From positions 62,001-126,000 of the forward strand of contig NZ_JBQJIK010000005.1 of NCBI RefSeq assembly GCF_052078665.1: a stretch of DNA of 64,000 nucleotides, read 5' to 3'. This document shows positions 18,470 through 26,823 of this stretch, one piece after another. The DNA is from Inquilinus sp052078665. GTDB taxonomy: Bacteria > Pseudomonadota > Alphaproteobacteria > DSM-16000 > Inquilinaceae. Both the position numbers and the translations under genes were made by a program. Numbering within the stretch: the stretch's first letter is position 1; every line of letters starts with the position of its first letter. The notes beneath the pieces were generated by a model. That model made no database searches. It had not been told where the DNA came from and worked only from the letters and a program-made list of their open reading frames with translations.

Positions 18470-19504
18470 ATGAAGACGGCGCTCATCACCGGTATCACTG
18501 GCCAGGACGGGGCCTATCTTGCCCAGCTTCTGCTGGAGAAGAACTATCTCGTCTACGGAGCCTATCGGCGGACCAGCTCGACCAACTTCTGGCGGATCGA
18601 GGAACTCGGCATCGCCGGCCATCGCGACCTGCATCTCGTGGAGTTCGATCTGACCGATCTGGGAGGCATCGTTCGCCTCATCGAGCAGGCCGGCCCGTCG
18701 GAGGTCTACAACCTCGCGGCCCAGAGCTTCGTCGGCGTGTCGTTCGCGCAGCCGCGCACCACGGCCGAGATCACCGGCGTCGGTGCGCTCAATGTGCTCG
18801 AGGCGATCCGCATCGTCGACCCGAAGATCCGCTTTTATCAGGCCTCCACGTCGGAGATGTTCGGCAAGGTGCAGGCCATGCCGCAGGATGAGCTGACGCC
18901 GTTCTGGCCGCGGAGCCCCTACGGTGTCGCCAAGCTCTATGCGCATTGGATGACGGTCAACTACCGCGAATCCTATGGCCTGTTCGGCACCAGCGGGATT
19001 CTCTTCAATCACGAATCGCCGCTCCGTGGTCTCGAATTCGTGACCCGCAAGATCTCCGATTCCGTGGCGAAGATTCATCTCGGCACGCTGGATGTGCTCG
19101 AGCTCGGCAATCTCGACGCCAAGCGGGATTGGGGGTTTGCCAAGGAATACGTGGACGGGATGTGGCGGATGCTGCAGGTCGACCAGCCGGACACCTATGT
19201 CCTGGCGACGAACCGCACCGAGACGGTCCGCGACTTCGCCACGATGGCATTCAAGGCCGTCGGCACCACCGTGGTCTGGGACGGTGCCAACGAGGCGGAG
19301 ACCGGCCGCTGCCAGGACACCGGCAAGCTGCTGGTCCGGGTCAATCCCAAAGTCCATCGCCCGGCCGAGGTCGATCTGCTGATCGGCAATGCGGAGAGGG
19401 CGAAACGGGACCTCGGCTGGGAGCCCAGGACGACGCTCGAAGAGCTGTGCTCGATGATGGTTGAGGCGGATGTGAAGAGGAACCGACGTGGCGTCACATT
19501 CTGA
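18470..19504 (+). CDS. gmd: GDP-mannose 4,6-dehydratase
   Basis: A 344-residue short-chain dehydratase. The cofactor motif GITGQDGAYLAQLLL near the N-terminus is diagnostic of GDP-mannose dehydratases. NLAAQSFVGVSF, the STSEMFG catalytic Thr/Glu segment, PYGVAKLYAHW (Tyr-x3-Lys) and LFNHESPLRG all follow in order. It converts GDP-D-mannose to GDP-4-keto-6-deoxy-D-mannose. An ATG at 18362 would add 36 unlikely residues; the ATG at 18470 has GGGA nine bases upstream and gives the usual start. It overlaps the next reductase gene by 17 bases, so the pair acts in sequence. Confidence 0.93.
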   Translation: MKTALITGITGQDGAYLAQLLLEKNYLVYGAYRRTSSTNFWRIEELGIAGHRDLHLVEFDLTDLGGIVRLIEQAGPSEVYNLAAQSFVGVSFAQPRTTAEITGVGALNVLEAIRIVDPKIRFYQASTSEMFGKVQAMPQDELTPFWPRSPYGVAKLYAHWMTVNYRESYGLFGTSGILFNHESPLRGLEFVTRKISDSVAKIHLGTLDVLELGNLDAKRDWGFAKEYVDGMWRMLQVDQPDTYVLATNRTETVRDFATMAFKAVGTTVVWDGANEAETGRCQDTGKLLVRVNPKVHRPAEVDLLIGNAERAKRDLGWEPRTTLEELCSMMVEADVKRNRRGVTF

Positions 19505-20402
19505 GGCGGCCGGGCGCGTCCTGGTCACCGGAGCGTCCGGCTTCACCGGACACCATGTCGTCGGCGAGCTCCTCCAGGCGGGCTATTCCGTGCACGGGAC
19601 CGGGCACCAGGCGCCTGCCGATGATCGCGTGAGCGTGACCGCCGTCGACATCCTCGACGCATCGGCCCTGCGCGACTTCGTGCTGCAGGTCCGGCCCCGG
19701 CAGGTCGTTCATCTGGCCGGGATCTCGTTCGTCGCCCACAGCAATGTCGATGCGATCTACCGGGCGAATATCGTCGGCACCCGCAACCTTCTGACCAGCC
19801 TGCTGGACCTCGAGGAGAAGCCCGAATCCGTGATCCTGGCGAGCAGCGCCAGCGTCTACGGCAACACCGCCTCGGCCGCGCCGGTGCCGGAGACCGTGCC
19901 GCTCCGTCCCGCCAACGACTACGGCATCAGCAAGATGGCGATGGAGCATGTCGCGGCGATGTTCGCCGACCGTCTGCCCGTCACCATCGTGCGGCCGTTC
20001 AACTATACCGGGGTGGGGCAGGGCGAGAGCTTTCTGCTGCCCAAGATCGTCAGCCACTTCCGGAAACGGGAGCCGACCATCAGGCTCGGAAATCTCGACG
20101 TCTCGCGCGACTTTTCCGATGTCCGCCAGGTGGCCTGGGCCTATCGGCGGCTGTTGGCGAGCGAGGTGGCGGACGGCGTGTTCAACATCTGCTCCGGCCG
20201 GGCCTGGTCCCTGGCCGAGATCCTGCAGATGATGGCGGAGATCGCCGGCTACGAGATCGCCGTCGAAGTGGACCCGGCCCTGGTCCGCGCCAATGAGCTG
20301 AAATGGGTGTGCGGCGACGGGCAGCGGCTGCGCGCGACGGTCGGGGAGCTGCCGCCCCTGTCGCTGCGCCAGACGCTGGAATGGATGTACCGGGCCGGCT
20401 GA
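19488..20402 (+). CDS. rmd: GDP-4-keto-6-deoxy-D-mannose reductase (GDP-D-rhamnose forming)
   Basis: A 304-residue short-chain dehydrogenase with TGASGFTGHHVV (cofactor binding), HLAGISFVAHSN, SSASVYGN and DYGISKMAME (Tyr-x3-Lys). The segment IVRPFNYTGVGQGESFLLPKIV is typical of Rmd-like reductases rather than of the epimerase/reductase Fcl that makes GDP-L-fucose. The start is GTG at 19488 with AGAGGA upstream, inside the end of gmd. Together with Gmd it most likely makes GDP-D-rhamnose. An alternative product such as GDP-6-deoxy-D-talose cannot be excluded by reading alone. Confidence 0.75.
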   Translation: MASHSEAAGRVLVTGASGFTGHHVVGELLQAGYSVHGTGHQAPADDRVSVTAVDILDASALRDFVLQVRPRQVVHLAGISFVAHSNVDAIYRANIVGTRNLLTSLLDLEEKPESVILASSASVYGNTASAAPVPETVPLRPANDYGISKMAMEHVAAMFADRLPVTIVRPFNYTGVGQGESFLLPKIVSHFRKREPTIRLGNLDVSRDFSDVRQVAWAYRRLLASEVADGVFNICSGRAWSLAEILQMMAEIAGYEIAVEVDPALVRANELKWVCGDGQRLRATVGELPPLSLRQTLEWMYRAG

Positions 20403-20424
20403 CCGACCGGGCGGGCGCGGCGGG

Positions 20425-22056
20425 TCAGTGGCCCATGCTCTCCGACACGATCTCGACCACGATCTTGCCGGTGCCGTTGACGCGGAATTCGGGGCTCTTG
20501 CCCGCCAGCCAGCGCATCTCGATCTTGCCGCCATCGGCGGCGTTCTGGTCCTGCAGCACCGACATCTGATCCGCCTTTTCCTCGCCCGTGGCCCGGGTGA
20601 GGCGGGCATGCAGCGCCGGGCCCTGGCCGGCCCGGCTGACGATGTAGACCTGGCCGCTACCCTGGGTCATCGGCTGGTCGAACACCGGCTGCCATTCACC
20701 GCCGGCGACCGTCCGGGTCTCGTCGAACATGCGGAACCGGGTGTCCGGGGTCGCGGCGTTCGAGACGTCGAGGCCGTTCGGCTCGAGCAGCACCCGCTGG
20801 GTCGACGGATTGCCGATATAGAGCCGGTCGGCAACGTTCAAACCCCCCGCCCGGCAGTTCTGGAAGCTGGCTTTCATCGCGCCGGAGCTGGGGTCGGTGA
20901 TCGCCAGCTCCAGCCCGAAGGTGACGTGCCGGAAATCGGCCCGGGCCACGAACTGGCCGCTATGATTGGCGACGTCTTCGTCCAGAACCCGGCCCTTCGT
21001 GCCCTTGCCGTCGGTGACGAACTCGTCTCCGGTCGAATCGATCCCGGCGAAGTACCGCCCGCCGAAGATCGCCACGTCCCTCTCCTTGCCGGTGGCGATC
21101 CATATGCTGCCGCGGGAGGTGATGTTGTTGATGTGGCCCTTGCTGGCCGGATCCGTCCAGACCACCCGGCCCGACTTGGCGTTGCTGTAGAGGTAGCAGC
21201 CGTTGAAGGACAGCAGGTTGATCGAACGGCCGAGCACCTCGATGCCGTGGCCGCCGCAGGCGCTGAAGAGCGCATTCTGGCAGTCGATCACCAGCTTGGC
21301 GCCGTACCAGATGCAGCGGTCGAAGCTGACCGGCCCGCCGGGGCAGAAGGCGCTGATGGCGGTGGCGTCGGACTCGGCCGGCTGCGGCCTCCCCACGACG
21401 CAGCCGACGAAGCTGCTGTCCTCGTTGTGCAGGGCCTGCCACCCCAGGGGGCCGGCATAGTTCTCGATCCAGATGTTCTCGTAGCGGTTCATCTGGGCCT
21501 TGCCGAGGCCCTTCGGCCAGCCGGTGTCGATGCCGCCGCACTGGCCGTTGCCGTCGACCACGAAGGCGCGCAGCAGCAGCCCGGCGGTGGCCTGGGCGTT
21601 GAGCACGAAGCCCTGCGTGCCCGGCTTGGCTTTCAGCCTGGAGCCGCGCCCGTCGCCCTCGATGCCGGGGCCGTGCATCGACTGCTGGCCGTCGGTCTGG
21701 TTGGTGCCGAAGCGCAGATTGCCGACCAGGTAGGTGCCGCTCGACAGATAGATCGCCCGGTTGGTGTCGAACGCCCGCTGGACCGCGTCGGTGTCGTCCG
21801 TGGCGCCGTCGCCCAGGGCGCCGAACCAGCGGACATCCACGGCGCCTTTGGCCAGGCGGATCCAGCGGCCGGCCGATGCCGAGCCGCGGAACGCCAGCCC
21901 GCCATCCTCCGGGGCTTCCGATTTGGCGTCCCAATAGAACTGGCCGCCGCCGCCGTCGCCCGGCCGGTGATAGCCGAGCACCAGGGCGGCGCCGGAACCC
22001 TCCAGCGCCGCCAGGTCGGCGACGGTCTCAATGCAGCTCAGCGCAACGGTCGCCAC
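20425..22056 (-). CDS. Pectate-lyase-superfamily (right-handed beta-helix) protein, possible polysaccharide depolymerase
   Basis: A 543-residue protein. The pectate-lyase-3/tailspike-like start is clear: ETVADLAALEGSGAALVLGYH..., then GAVDVRWFGALGDGATDDTDAVQRAF, followed by a long series of short beta-coil turns. This fold is shared by phage tailspikes, GH28-like hydrolases and polysaccharide lyases. No signal peptide is evident. The open frame continues upstream to 22299, but GTG at 22056 has GGAGG five bases upstream, and the extra region contains a duplicated leader sequence, so 22056 is chosen. Being on the minus strand within the locus, it may trim or modify the polymer. Catalytic residues are not assignable by eye. 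Confidence 0.7.
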   Translation of the reverse strand: MATVALSCIETVADLAALEGSGAALVLGYHRPGDGGGGQFYWDAKSEAPEDGGLAFRGSASAGRWIRLAKGAVDVRWFGALGDGATDDTDAVQRAFDTNRAIYLSSGTYLVGNLRFGTNQTDGQQSMHGPGIEGDGRGSRLKAKPGTQGFVLNAQATAGLLLRAFVVDGNGQCGGIDTGWPKGLGKAQMNRYENIWIENYAGPLGWQALHNEDSSFVGCVVGRPQPAESDATAISAFCPGGPVSFDRCIWYGAKLVIDCQNALFSACGGHGIEVLGRSINLLSFNGCYLYSNAKSGRVVWTDPASKGHINNITSRGSIWIATGKERDVAIFGGRYFAGIDSTGDEFVTDGKGTKGRVLDEDVANHSGQFVARADFRHVTFGLELAITDPSSGAMKASFQNCRAGGLNVADRLYIGNPSTQRVLLEPNGLDVSNAATPDTRFRMFDETRTVAGGEWQPVFDQPMTQGSGQVYIVSRAGQGPALHARLTRATGEEKADQMSVLQDQNAADGGKIEMRWLAGKSPEFRVNGTGKIVVEIVSESMGH

Positions 22057-22061
22057 GGGAC

Positions 22062-22233
22062 CCTCCGTCCGGATCGTCTCGTCCCTTAACACCGGCTGGC
22101 CGCGATTGTGCCACGACGCCGCCATGCCGCGACCGAACGCCCGGGCCAGAGTCGCAGCGGCACGGGCGGCCGGTCGTTGGGGGGACGAATCAGCTATCGT
22201 CGACAACGGCAGGCGTCCGCACCAGGTTGCAGC
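22062..22233. repeat. Duplicated leader sequence, copy A
   Basis: Two blocks, 22062-22090 (29 bases) and 22171-22233 (63 bases), recur near-identically at 23337-23365 and 23370-23433. Block 1 contains the ribosome-binding site of the beta-helix gene read on the minus strand. Here the blocks are 80 bases apart; in copy B they are four bases apart. Block 2 differs from its twin by one base substitution and a one-base indel. Confidence 0.85.
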
Positions 22234-22345
22234 ACCTTTGCGGCAAGCCGGGCGGGCGGATGCGGTGCCGCCGGCTCGATGCCCTGAGCGCAGCGGCACA
22301 CGGCCTGGCTCTGCTCGCCGCAGCCGATGCCAGACTATCGGAGGA

Positions 22346-22999
22346 TCAATGTGTCGCGCCGCTGGTCAGTATGCCCATGCCGTGGCGATACTGCTCCGGC
22401 AGGCCGGCCTCCTGGCAGAATCGGCTGTAGCCGATCCGGGCCTTCCAATCGTTCCCTTCCGGGCAATCATCCACCAGGATGGCGCCGCCCGGGGCAAGCC
22501 GTGGCCAGAAGCGCTTCAGCGCGTGATAGGTCGGCTCCGCGAGGTCGACGTCGGCCAGCACGACCGAGCAGGATGCCGGCAGCTTGCTGTCCGGGATCGT
22601 CGTGATGTCGCCCTGGATCAGCGTGACGTCCCCGGCATTGTGGCGCCGCAGGATCTTCGCGACCAGCCGCTTCGAACTGCCGGAGAACATGTGCCGGTTG
22701 CCGGTCGGCGTTCCCCGCCCTACGTCGTCGGAAAACTGCTGCTCGACGAACCCGTCGAACGTGTCGTAGCAGATATATTTTTTGTTGATTCCCAGCCGCG
22801 TGATCATATTTTGGGCCACGGCTGCCGTCCCGCCCAGATTGCAGCCGATTTCCACGATGTCTCCCGGTACGTCTCTGTATTCGATCAGGTAATGCAGATA
22901 CAGATACAGCCGTTCCGGAGCCAGACACGTCGGTGGATACCGATACAGCAGCGGAACCAGAGACGATCGAGCCATTTCCTTGAGTTTGTGTTTCATCAT
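22346..22999 (-). CDS. TylF/MycF-type class I SAM methyltransferase
   Basis: A protein of about 217 residues. Key segments are GDIVEIGCNLGGTAAVAQ (motif I), YICYDTFDGF (acidic strand end), LIQGDITT, VLADVDLAEPTYHALKRFWPRLAPGGAILVDDC, and a metal-ligand-like DD pair as in macrocin/demethylmacrocin O-methyltransferase relatives. It probably methylates a sugar hydroxyl of the polymer. The open frame extends to 23143 through a palindromic repeat, which is unlikely coding. The ATG pair at 22999/22996 has GGGGA seven bases upstream and is preferred. Confidence 0.78.
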   Translation of the reverse strand: MMKHKLKEMARSSLVPLLYRYPPTCLAPERLYLYLHYLIEYRDVPGDIVEIGCNLGGTAAVAQNMITRLGINKKYICYDTFDGFVEQQFSDDVGRGTPTGNRHMFSGSSKRLVAKILRRHNAGDVTLIQGDITTIPDSKLPASCSVVLADVDLAEPTYHALKRFWPRLAPGGAILVDDCPEGNDWKARIGYSRFCQEAGLPEQYRHGMGILTSGATH

Positions 23000-23080
23000 A
23001 TTGCGATCCCCCATTCCTCGAATCTCGGAAACGATACCCAGAGCAACCGGCTGAAGGAGCATTGCTTGTTGACTGCCACG

Positions 23081-23150
23081 CCGAGGCTCGACCCAGGTAT
23101 CCAGAGGCCGTCGACTTCTGGATTTGCAGGTCAGGCCCGGCAATGACAGG
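23081..23150. repeat. Degenerate palindromic intergenic repeat
   Basis: The segments gacccaggtatccaga and ggcccggcaatgacag match parts of the element at 5756-5847. The central arms (atccaga / ttctggat) are retained, but the outer left arm is eroded. Confidence 0.55.
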
Positions 23151-23336
23151 GAAAGGACGGACGCAACGTGGCTCAGCCTCCCACCCGGACGTGGCTCAGC
23201 CTCCCACCCGATTGCCCGGAACGATACCAGTGGCCGCTAGATTGTAAACAGCAGATCGAACACGGTGCACGGCTCGAAGCGGGACAGATCCGAGACCGGG
23301 CTGATGCCGCCGTCGGTCGAGAAGGTCCGGTAGCAG

Positions 23337-23433
23337 CCTCCGTCCGGATCGTCTCGTCCCTTAACCGCCCGGTCGTTTGGGGGGACGAATCAGCTATCGT
23401 CGACAACGGCAGGCGTCCGCACTAGGTTGCAGC
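23337..23433. repeat. Duplicated leader sequence, copy B
   Basis: This is the second copy of the two blocks described at 22062-22233, here nearly fused (four bases between). It lies directly before rfbC on the plus strand; the minus-strand ribosome site in block 1 now faces a short open frame that ends in a stop about 90 bases on. Confidence 0.85.
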
Positions 23434-23468
23434 GCCTTCGGCATCGCGTCGTCTGGGTGGGGGGTATC

Positions 23469-24038
23469 TTGGTTCAGGTGGTTGGTACCGATATCGAGGA
23501 CGTCAAGCTCATCAAGCTGCGCGTGTTCGGCGATGAGCGTGGCCGCTTCTTCGAGACCTGGAACTTGCAGAAGTTCACCGAAGCCGGGCTGCCGATGACT
23601 TTCGTCCAGGACAACCAGGCCAGCAGCGCCGCCGTCGGCACCATGCGCGGCCTGCACTACCAGATCGCGCCGCACGCCCAGGGCAAGCTGATCGGCGTGC
23701 TGCGCGGCTCGATCTACGACGTCGCGGTCGACATCCGCCGCGGCTCGCCCACCTTCGGCCGGCGGGTGGGGGTGACGCTGACCGCGGCCGAGCCCTCGCG
23801 GATCTGGATCCCGGTCGGCTTCGCCCATGGCTACGTCACGCTCGAGCCCGACACCGAGGTGGTCTACAAGGTCACCGCCGGCTACGCCCCGCAGGCCGAG
23901 GGCGGCCTCCGCTGGGACGACCCGGCGCTGGGCATCGACTGGCCGATCGCGCCGGCCGAGATGATCGTCAACGACCGCGACCGCAACTGGCCGCGCCTCG
24001 CCGACGCCCCCGCCCATTTCCATCACGGTGCAGCATGA
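23469..24038 (+). CDS. rfbC: dTDP-4-dehydrorhamnose 3,5-epimerase
   Basis: A 189-residue cupin-type epimerase. Family segments in order are DVKLIKLRVFGDERGRFFETW, FVQDNQASSAAVGTMRGLHYQ (with the catalytic His in RGLHYQ), GKLIGVLRGSIYDVAVDIRRGSPTFG, IPVGFAHGYVTL and VVYKVTAGYAPQAEGGLRWDDPALGIDWP. The start is unusual: no ATG fits, and the best is TTG at 23469 with a G-rich ribosome site about seven bases upstream; another TTG at 23427 lies in the duplicated leader. The stop overlaps rfbB by four bases. It makes dTDP-4-keto-L-rhamnose. Confidence 0.93.
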   Translation: MVQVVGTDIEDVKLIKLRVFGDERGRFFETWNLQKFTEAGLPMTFVQDNQASSAAVGTMRGLHYQIAPHAQGKLIGVLRGSIYDVAVDIRRGSPTFGRRVGVTLTAAEPSRIWIPVGFAHGYVTLEPDTEVVYKVTAGYAPQAEGGLRWDDPALGIDWPIAPAEMIVNDRDRNWPRLADAPAHFHHGAA

Positions 24039-25069
24039 CCATCTTCGTCACCGGCGGCGCCGGCTTCATCGGCTCGGCCCTGGTCCGCCAGCTGGTCGCC
24101 GACGGCGAGACCGTCGTCACCATCGACAAGCTGACCTATGCCGGCAACCTCGACAATCTGGCGGGTTTGGACGCCACCGGCCGGCACCGCTTCGCCCGGG
24201 CCGACATCTGCGATGTCGACGCCATGCGGGCCCTGTTCGGCGAGCATCGGCCGGACATCGTCTACCACCTGGCGGCCGAGAGCCATGTCGACCGGTCGAT
24301 CGACGACCCGCTGGCCTTCGTCCGCACCAATGTGATGGGCACCGGCAGCCTGCTGGCCGCGGCGCTGGAGCACTGGCGCGGCCTGCCCATGGGCAACGGC
24401 TTCCGCTTCCTGCATGTCTCGACCGACGAGGTCTATGGCGAGCTCGACGCCACCGGCCTGTTCTCCGAGACCAGCCCGTACCAGCCGAACTCGCCCTATT
24501 CCTCCAGCAAGGCCGGCTCCGACCATTTGGCCCGAGCCTGGCACCGCACCTACGGCCTGCCGGTGATGGTGTCGAACTGCTCGAACAATTACGGGCCCTA
24601 CCAGTATCCGGAGAAGCTGATCCCGGTCGTCACCCTCAACGCGCTCGAGGGCAAGAAACTGCCGATCTACGGCAAGGGCGAGAATGTCCGCGACTGGATC
24701 CATGTCGACGACCACGCCGCCGGGCTGCGGGCGATCGTCGCCAAGGGCCGCCCGGGCGAGACCTATCTGATCGGCAGCCGGTCGGAGCGCACCAACATCG
24801 ACCTGGTGCGCCAGATCTGCCGCATCCTGGACGAGCTGCAGCCGGCGGCGAAGCCCTATGACAGCCTGATCACCTACGTCACCGACCGGCCGGGCCACGA
24901 CGCCCGCTACGCCATCGACCCGACCAAGGCCGAGACCGAGCTGGGCTGGCGGCCGCAGCACAGCCTGGAGCAGGGGCTGCGCGAGACCGTCGCCTGGTAC
25001 ATCGCCAACCGCGACTGGTGCGCACGGGCCGGTGAGCGCAGCCGCATCGGCCTCGGGCACGCGGCATGA
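24035..25069 (+). CDS. rfbB: dTDP-glucose 4,6-dehydratase
   Basis: A 344-residue short-chain dehydratase. Visible features are VTGGAGFIGSALV (NAD binding), HLAAESHVDRSIDDP, STDEVYGELD (the catalytic Thr-Asp-Glu set), PYSSSKAGSDHL (Tyr-x3-Lys), NNYGPYQYPEKLIP and RDWIHVDDHAAGL. All are classical for RmlB. It converts dTDP-glucose to dTDP-4-keto-6-deoxyglucose. It is coupled by ATGA overlaps to rfbC before it and rfbD after it. The thymidylyltransferase RfbA needed for the substrate is not encoded in this window. Confidence 0.96.
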   Translation: MTIFVTGGAGFIGSALVRQLVADGETVVTIDKLTYAGNLDNLAGLDATGRHRFARADICDVDAMRALFGEHRPDIVYHLAAESHVDRSIDDPLAFVRTNVMGTGSLLAAALEHWRGLPMGNGFRFLHVSTDEVYGELDATGLFSETSPYQPNSPYSSSKAGSDHLARAWHRTYGLPVMVSNCSNNYGPYQYPEKLIPVVTLNALEGKKLPIYGKGENVRDWIHVDDHAAGLRAIVAKGRPGETYLIGSRSERTNIDLVRQICRILDELQPAAKPYDSLITYVTDRPGHDARYAIDPTKAETELGWRPQHSLEQGLRETVAWYIANRDWCARAGERSRIGLGHAA

Positions 25070-25920
25070 CGCTGGTCGTCTTCGGCGCCGGCGGCCAGGT
25101 CGGACGCGAGCTGGCCGGGCTGGCCGCGGCGCAGGGCCTCGCCGTGCGGGCGTTGGCGCGGCCGGAGGTCGACATCACCGACGCTGCTGCGGTGGCCGAG
25201 GCCGTGCGCGGCGCCGATTTCGTCGCCAACTGTGCCGCCTACACCGCGGTCGACAAGGCCGAGACCGAGCGCGACCAGGCCTTCGCCGTCAACGCGACCG
25301 GGCCCGGCGTGATCGCCCGGGCCTGCGCCGAGACGGGGGCCGTCCTGCTGCACATCTCGACCGACTACGTCTTCCGCGGCGACGGCGACCGGCCGTGGCG
25401 CGAGGACGACCCGATCGCGCCGCTCTCGGTCTACGGCGAGAGCAAGGCGGCGGGGGAGGCGGCGGTGCGGGCGGCGCTGCCGCGCCACGTCATCCTGCGC
25501 ACCGCCTGGGTCTTCGCCGCCCACGGCAGCAACTTCGTCCGCACCATGCTGCGGGTCGGCGCCGAGCGGCCGGAGCTGCGCATCGTCGCCGACCAGCGCG
25601 GCGGTCCGACCGCGGCGGCCGACATCGCCGCGGCGATCCTGGCGATCCGCGAGCAAGCCCTGGCGCCGGGCTTCGATGGCTGGGGCACCTTCCACTTCGC
25701 CGGCGCCCCGGCCACGACCTGGCACGGTTTCGCCACCGCGATCTTCGCCGAGAAGGGCGGTACCGCCCCGGTGTTGCACGCGATCGCGACCTCGGACTAC
25801 CCGACCCCGGCCCGGCGCCCGTCGAACTCGGTGCTGGATTGCGGCAAGATCGACCGGGTGTTCGGGCTGGCGCAGCCCGATTGGCGGCGGGCGCTCTCCG
25901 CCGTGGTGCGGGCGCAGTAG
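25066..25920 (+). CDS. rfbD: dTDP-4-dehydrorhamnose reductase
   Basis: A 284-residue reductase. It starts with VVFGAGGQVGRELAGLA, followed by PEVDITDAAAV, NCAAYTAVDKAE, HISTDYVFRGDGDRPWREDD and YGESKAAGE (Tyr-x3-Lys). RTAWVFAAHGSNFVRTML and the C-terminal PTPARRPSNSVLDC are also RmlD hallmarks. It reduces dTDP-4-keto-L-rhamnose to dTDP-L-rhamnose using NAD(P)H. It is translationally coupled to rfbB. Confidence 0.96.
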   Translation: MTLVVFGAGGQVGRELAGLAAAQGLAVRALARPEVDITDAAAVAEAVRGADFVANCAAYTAVDKAETERDQAFAVNATGPGVIARACAETGAVLLHISTDYVFRGDGDRPWREDDPIAPLSVYGESKAAGEAAVRAALPRHVILRTAWVFAAHGSNFVRTMLRVGAERPELRIVADQRGGPTAAADIAAAILAIREQALAPGFDGWGTFHFAGAPATTWHGFATAIFAEKGGTAPVLHAIATSDYPTPARRPSNSVLDCGKIDRVFGLAQPDWRRALSAVVRAQ

Positions 25921-25953
25921 CGCCGCAGATCAAGTCAGGCCTGGGGGTGATGG

Positions 25954-26781
25954 GTGGCTGACGTTCTGGTGATCGGGCGGGCGAGCTTTCTCGCCCGCAG
26001 CTTCGTCGAAGCCCATGACGCCGGCGGACTCCGCCACGCCGCCTGGGCCGATGTGGCGCGGCCGGAGACCTTCGACGGCATCGGCTGCGTCGTCAACTTC
26101 GCCATCGACCCGCGCTACCAGCGCGAGGCCTATGACCCGGCGCTCGACTGCGACCGCACCGTGGCCGAGGCGATCGGCCGGGCGCAGGGCGACGGCCGCA
26201 TGCCGGCGGATGCGCATGTGGTGATGGTCAGCACCCGCAAGGTCTACGGCCCGGCCGGGGACGCGCCGCTGGTCGAGGCCCGGACTCCGGCGCCGCAGGA
26301 CGCCTATGGCCGCAACAAGCTGGTGACCGAACAGCTGCTGCAGGACCGGTTCGGCCCCAACCTCACCATCCTGCGCCTGTCCAACATCTTCGGCTTCGAG
26401 GATCTGCCCGGCCGCCGCACCTTCCTCGGCCTCTTGCTGCGGTCGCTGCGCGAGGAGGGGGTGATCCGCTACGACGTCAGTCCCTTCACGCCGAAGGATT
26501 TCCTGCCGGTCGAGGCGTTCGCCGCGGCGCTGGTCAAGGTGGTGCGGGCGCGCCCCGGCGGGCTGTTCAACCTCGGCTCCGGCGTGGCGCTCGAGGTCGG
26601 CTGGCTGGCGATGTGGATCCTGGAAGGCTACGGCCGCGGCAGCCTCAGCATCGTCGATCCGTCGATTCGCGATGCCTTCGCGATGGATGTGGACAAGTTC
26701 GTCGGGCGCTTCGGCCCGGTCGCCGATCGCGACGACATCCGCGCGGCCTGCCTGGCCATCGGCCGGCGACTGGCCGCCTGA
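25954..26781 (+). CDS. Divergent NAD-dependent epimerase/dehydratase (extended SDR)
   Basis: A 275-residue protein that aligns in outline with extended SDR sugar-nucleotide enzymes. These have a TRKVYG-like strand (VMVSTRKVYGPAG), a Tyr-x3-Lys pair in DAYGRNKLVTEQLL, ILRLSNIFGFEDLPGRRTFLG and FNLGSG. However, the N-terminal cofactor motif is degenerate: IGRASFLARSF replaces the usual GxxGxxG. It starts with GTG at 25954 after a GGGGG ribosome site, 33 bases after rfbD, so it is likely co-transcribed. It may be a reductase or epimerase acting on one of the deoxy-sugars, or a binding protein without catalysis. Confidence 0.65.
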   Translation: MADVLVIGRASFLARSFVEAHDAGGLRHAAWADVARPETFDGIGCVVNFAIDPRYQREAYDPALDCDRTVAEAIGRAQGDGRMPADAHVVMVSTRKVYGPAGDAPLVEARTPAPQDAYGRNKLVTEQLLQDRFGPNLTILRLSNIFGFEDLPGRRTFLGLLLRSLREEGVIRYDVSPFTPKDFLPVEAFAAALVKVVRARPGGLFNLGSGVALEVGWLAMWILEGYGRGSLSIVDPSIRDAFAMDVDKFVGRFGPVADRDDIRAACLAIGRRLAA

Positions 26782-26786
26782 AGCGA

Positions 26787-26815
26787 AAGCGCCCGGCCGA
26801 GAAGGCCGGGCGCTT
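26787..26815. terminator. Bidirectional terminator hairpin
   Basis: A perfect 12-bp stem (aagcgcccggcc with ggccgggcgctt, five-base loop) lies between the convergent stops at 26781 and 26824. The flanks carry short A and T runs. Confidence 0.8.
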
Positions 26816-26823
26816 CGGATGGG

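Larger units (their letters stand above)
23000..23468. other. Gene-poor segment with a repeat, a duplicated leader and a possible gene remnant
   Basis: This stretch holds a degenerate palindromic repeat (about 23081-23150), two 16-base tandem copies of gtggctcagcctccca near 23170-23205, and copy B of the duplicated leader. Read on the minus strand from about 23393 to 23245, a frame without start codon codes TDGGISPVSDLSRF and ends in a stop. This looks like the tail of a lost gene fused to a retained leader. Confidence 0.55.

Noticed and set aside
22057..22299. Upstream extension of the beta-helix protein to an ATG at 22299
   Set aside because: The extension crosses the duplicated leader and has no family similarity, whereas GTG 22056 has a good ribosome-binding site.
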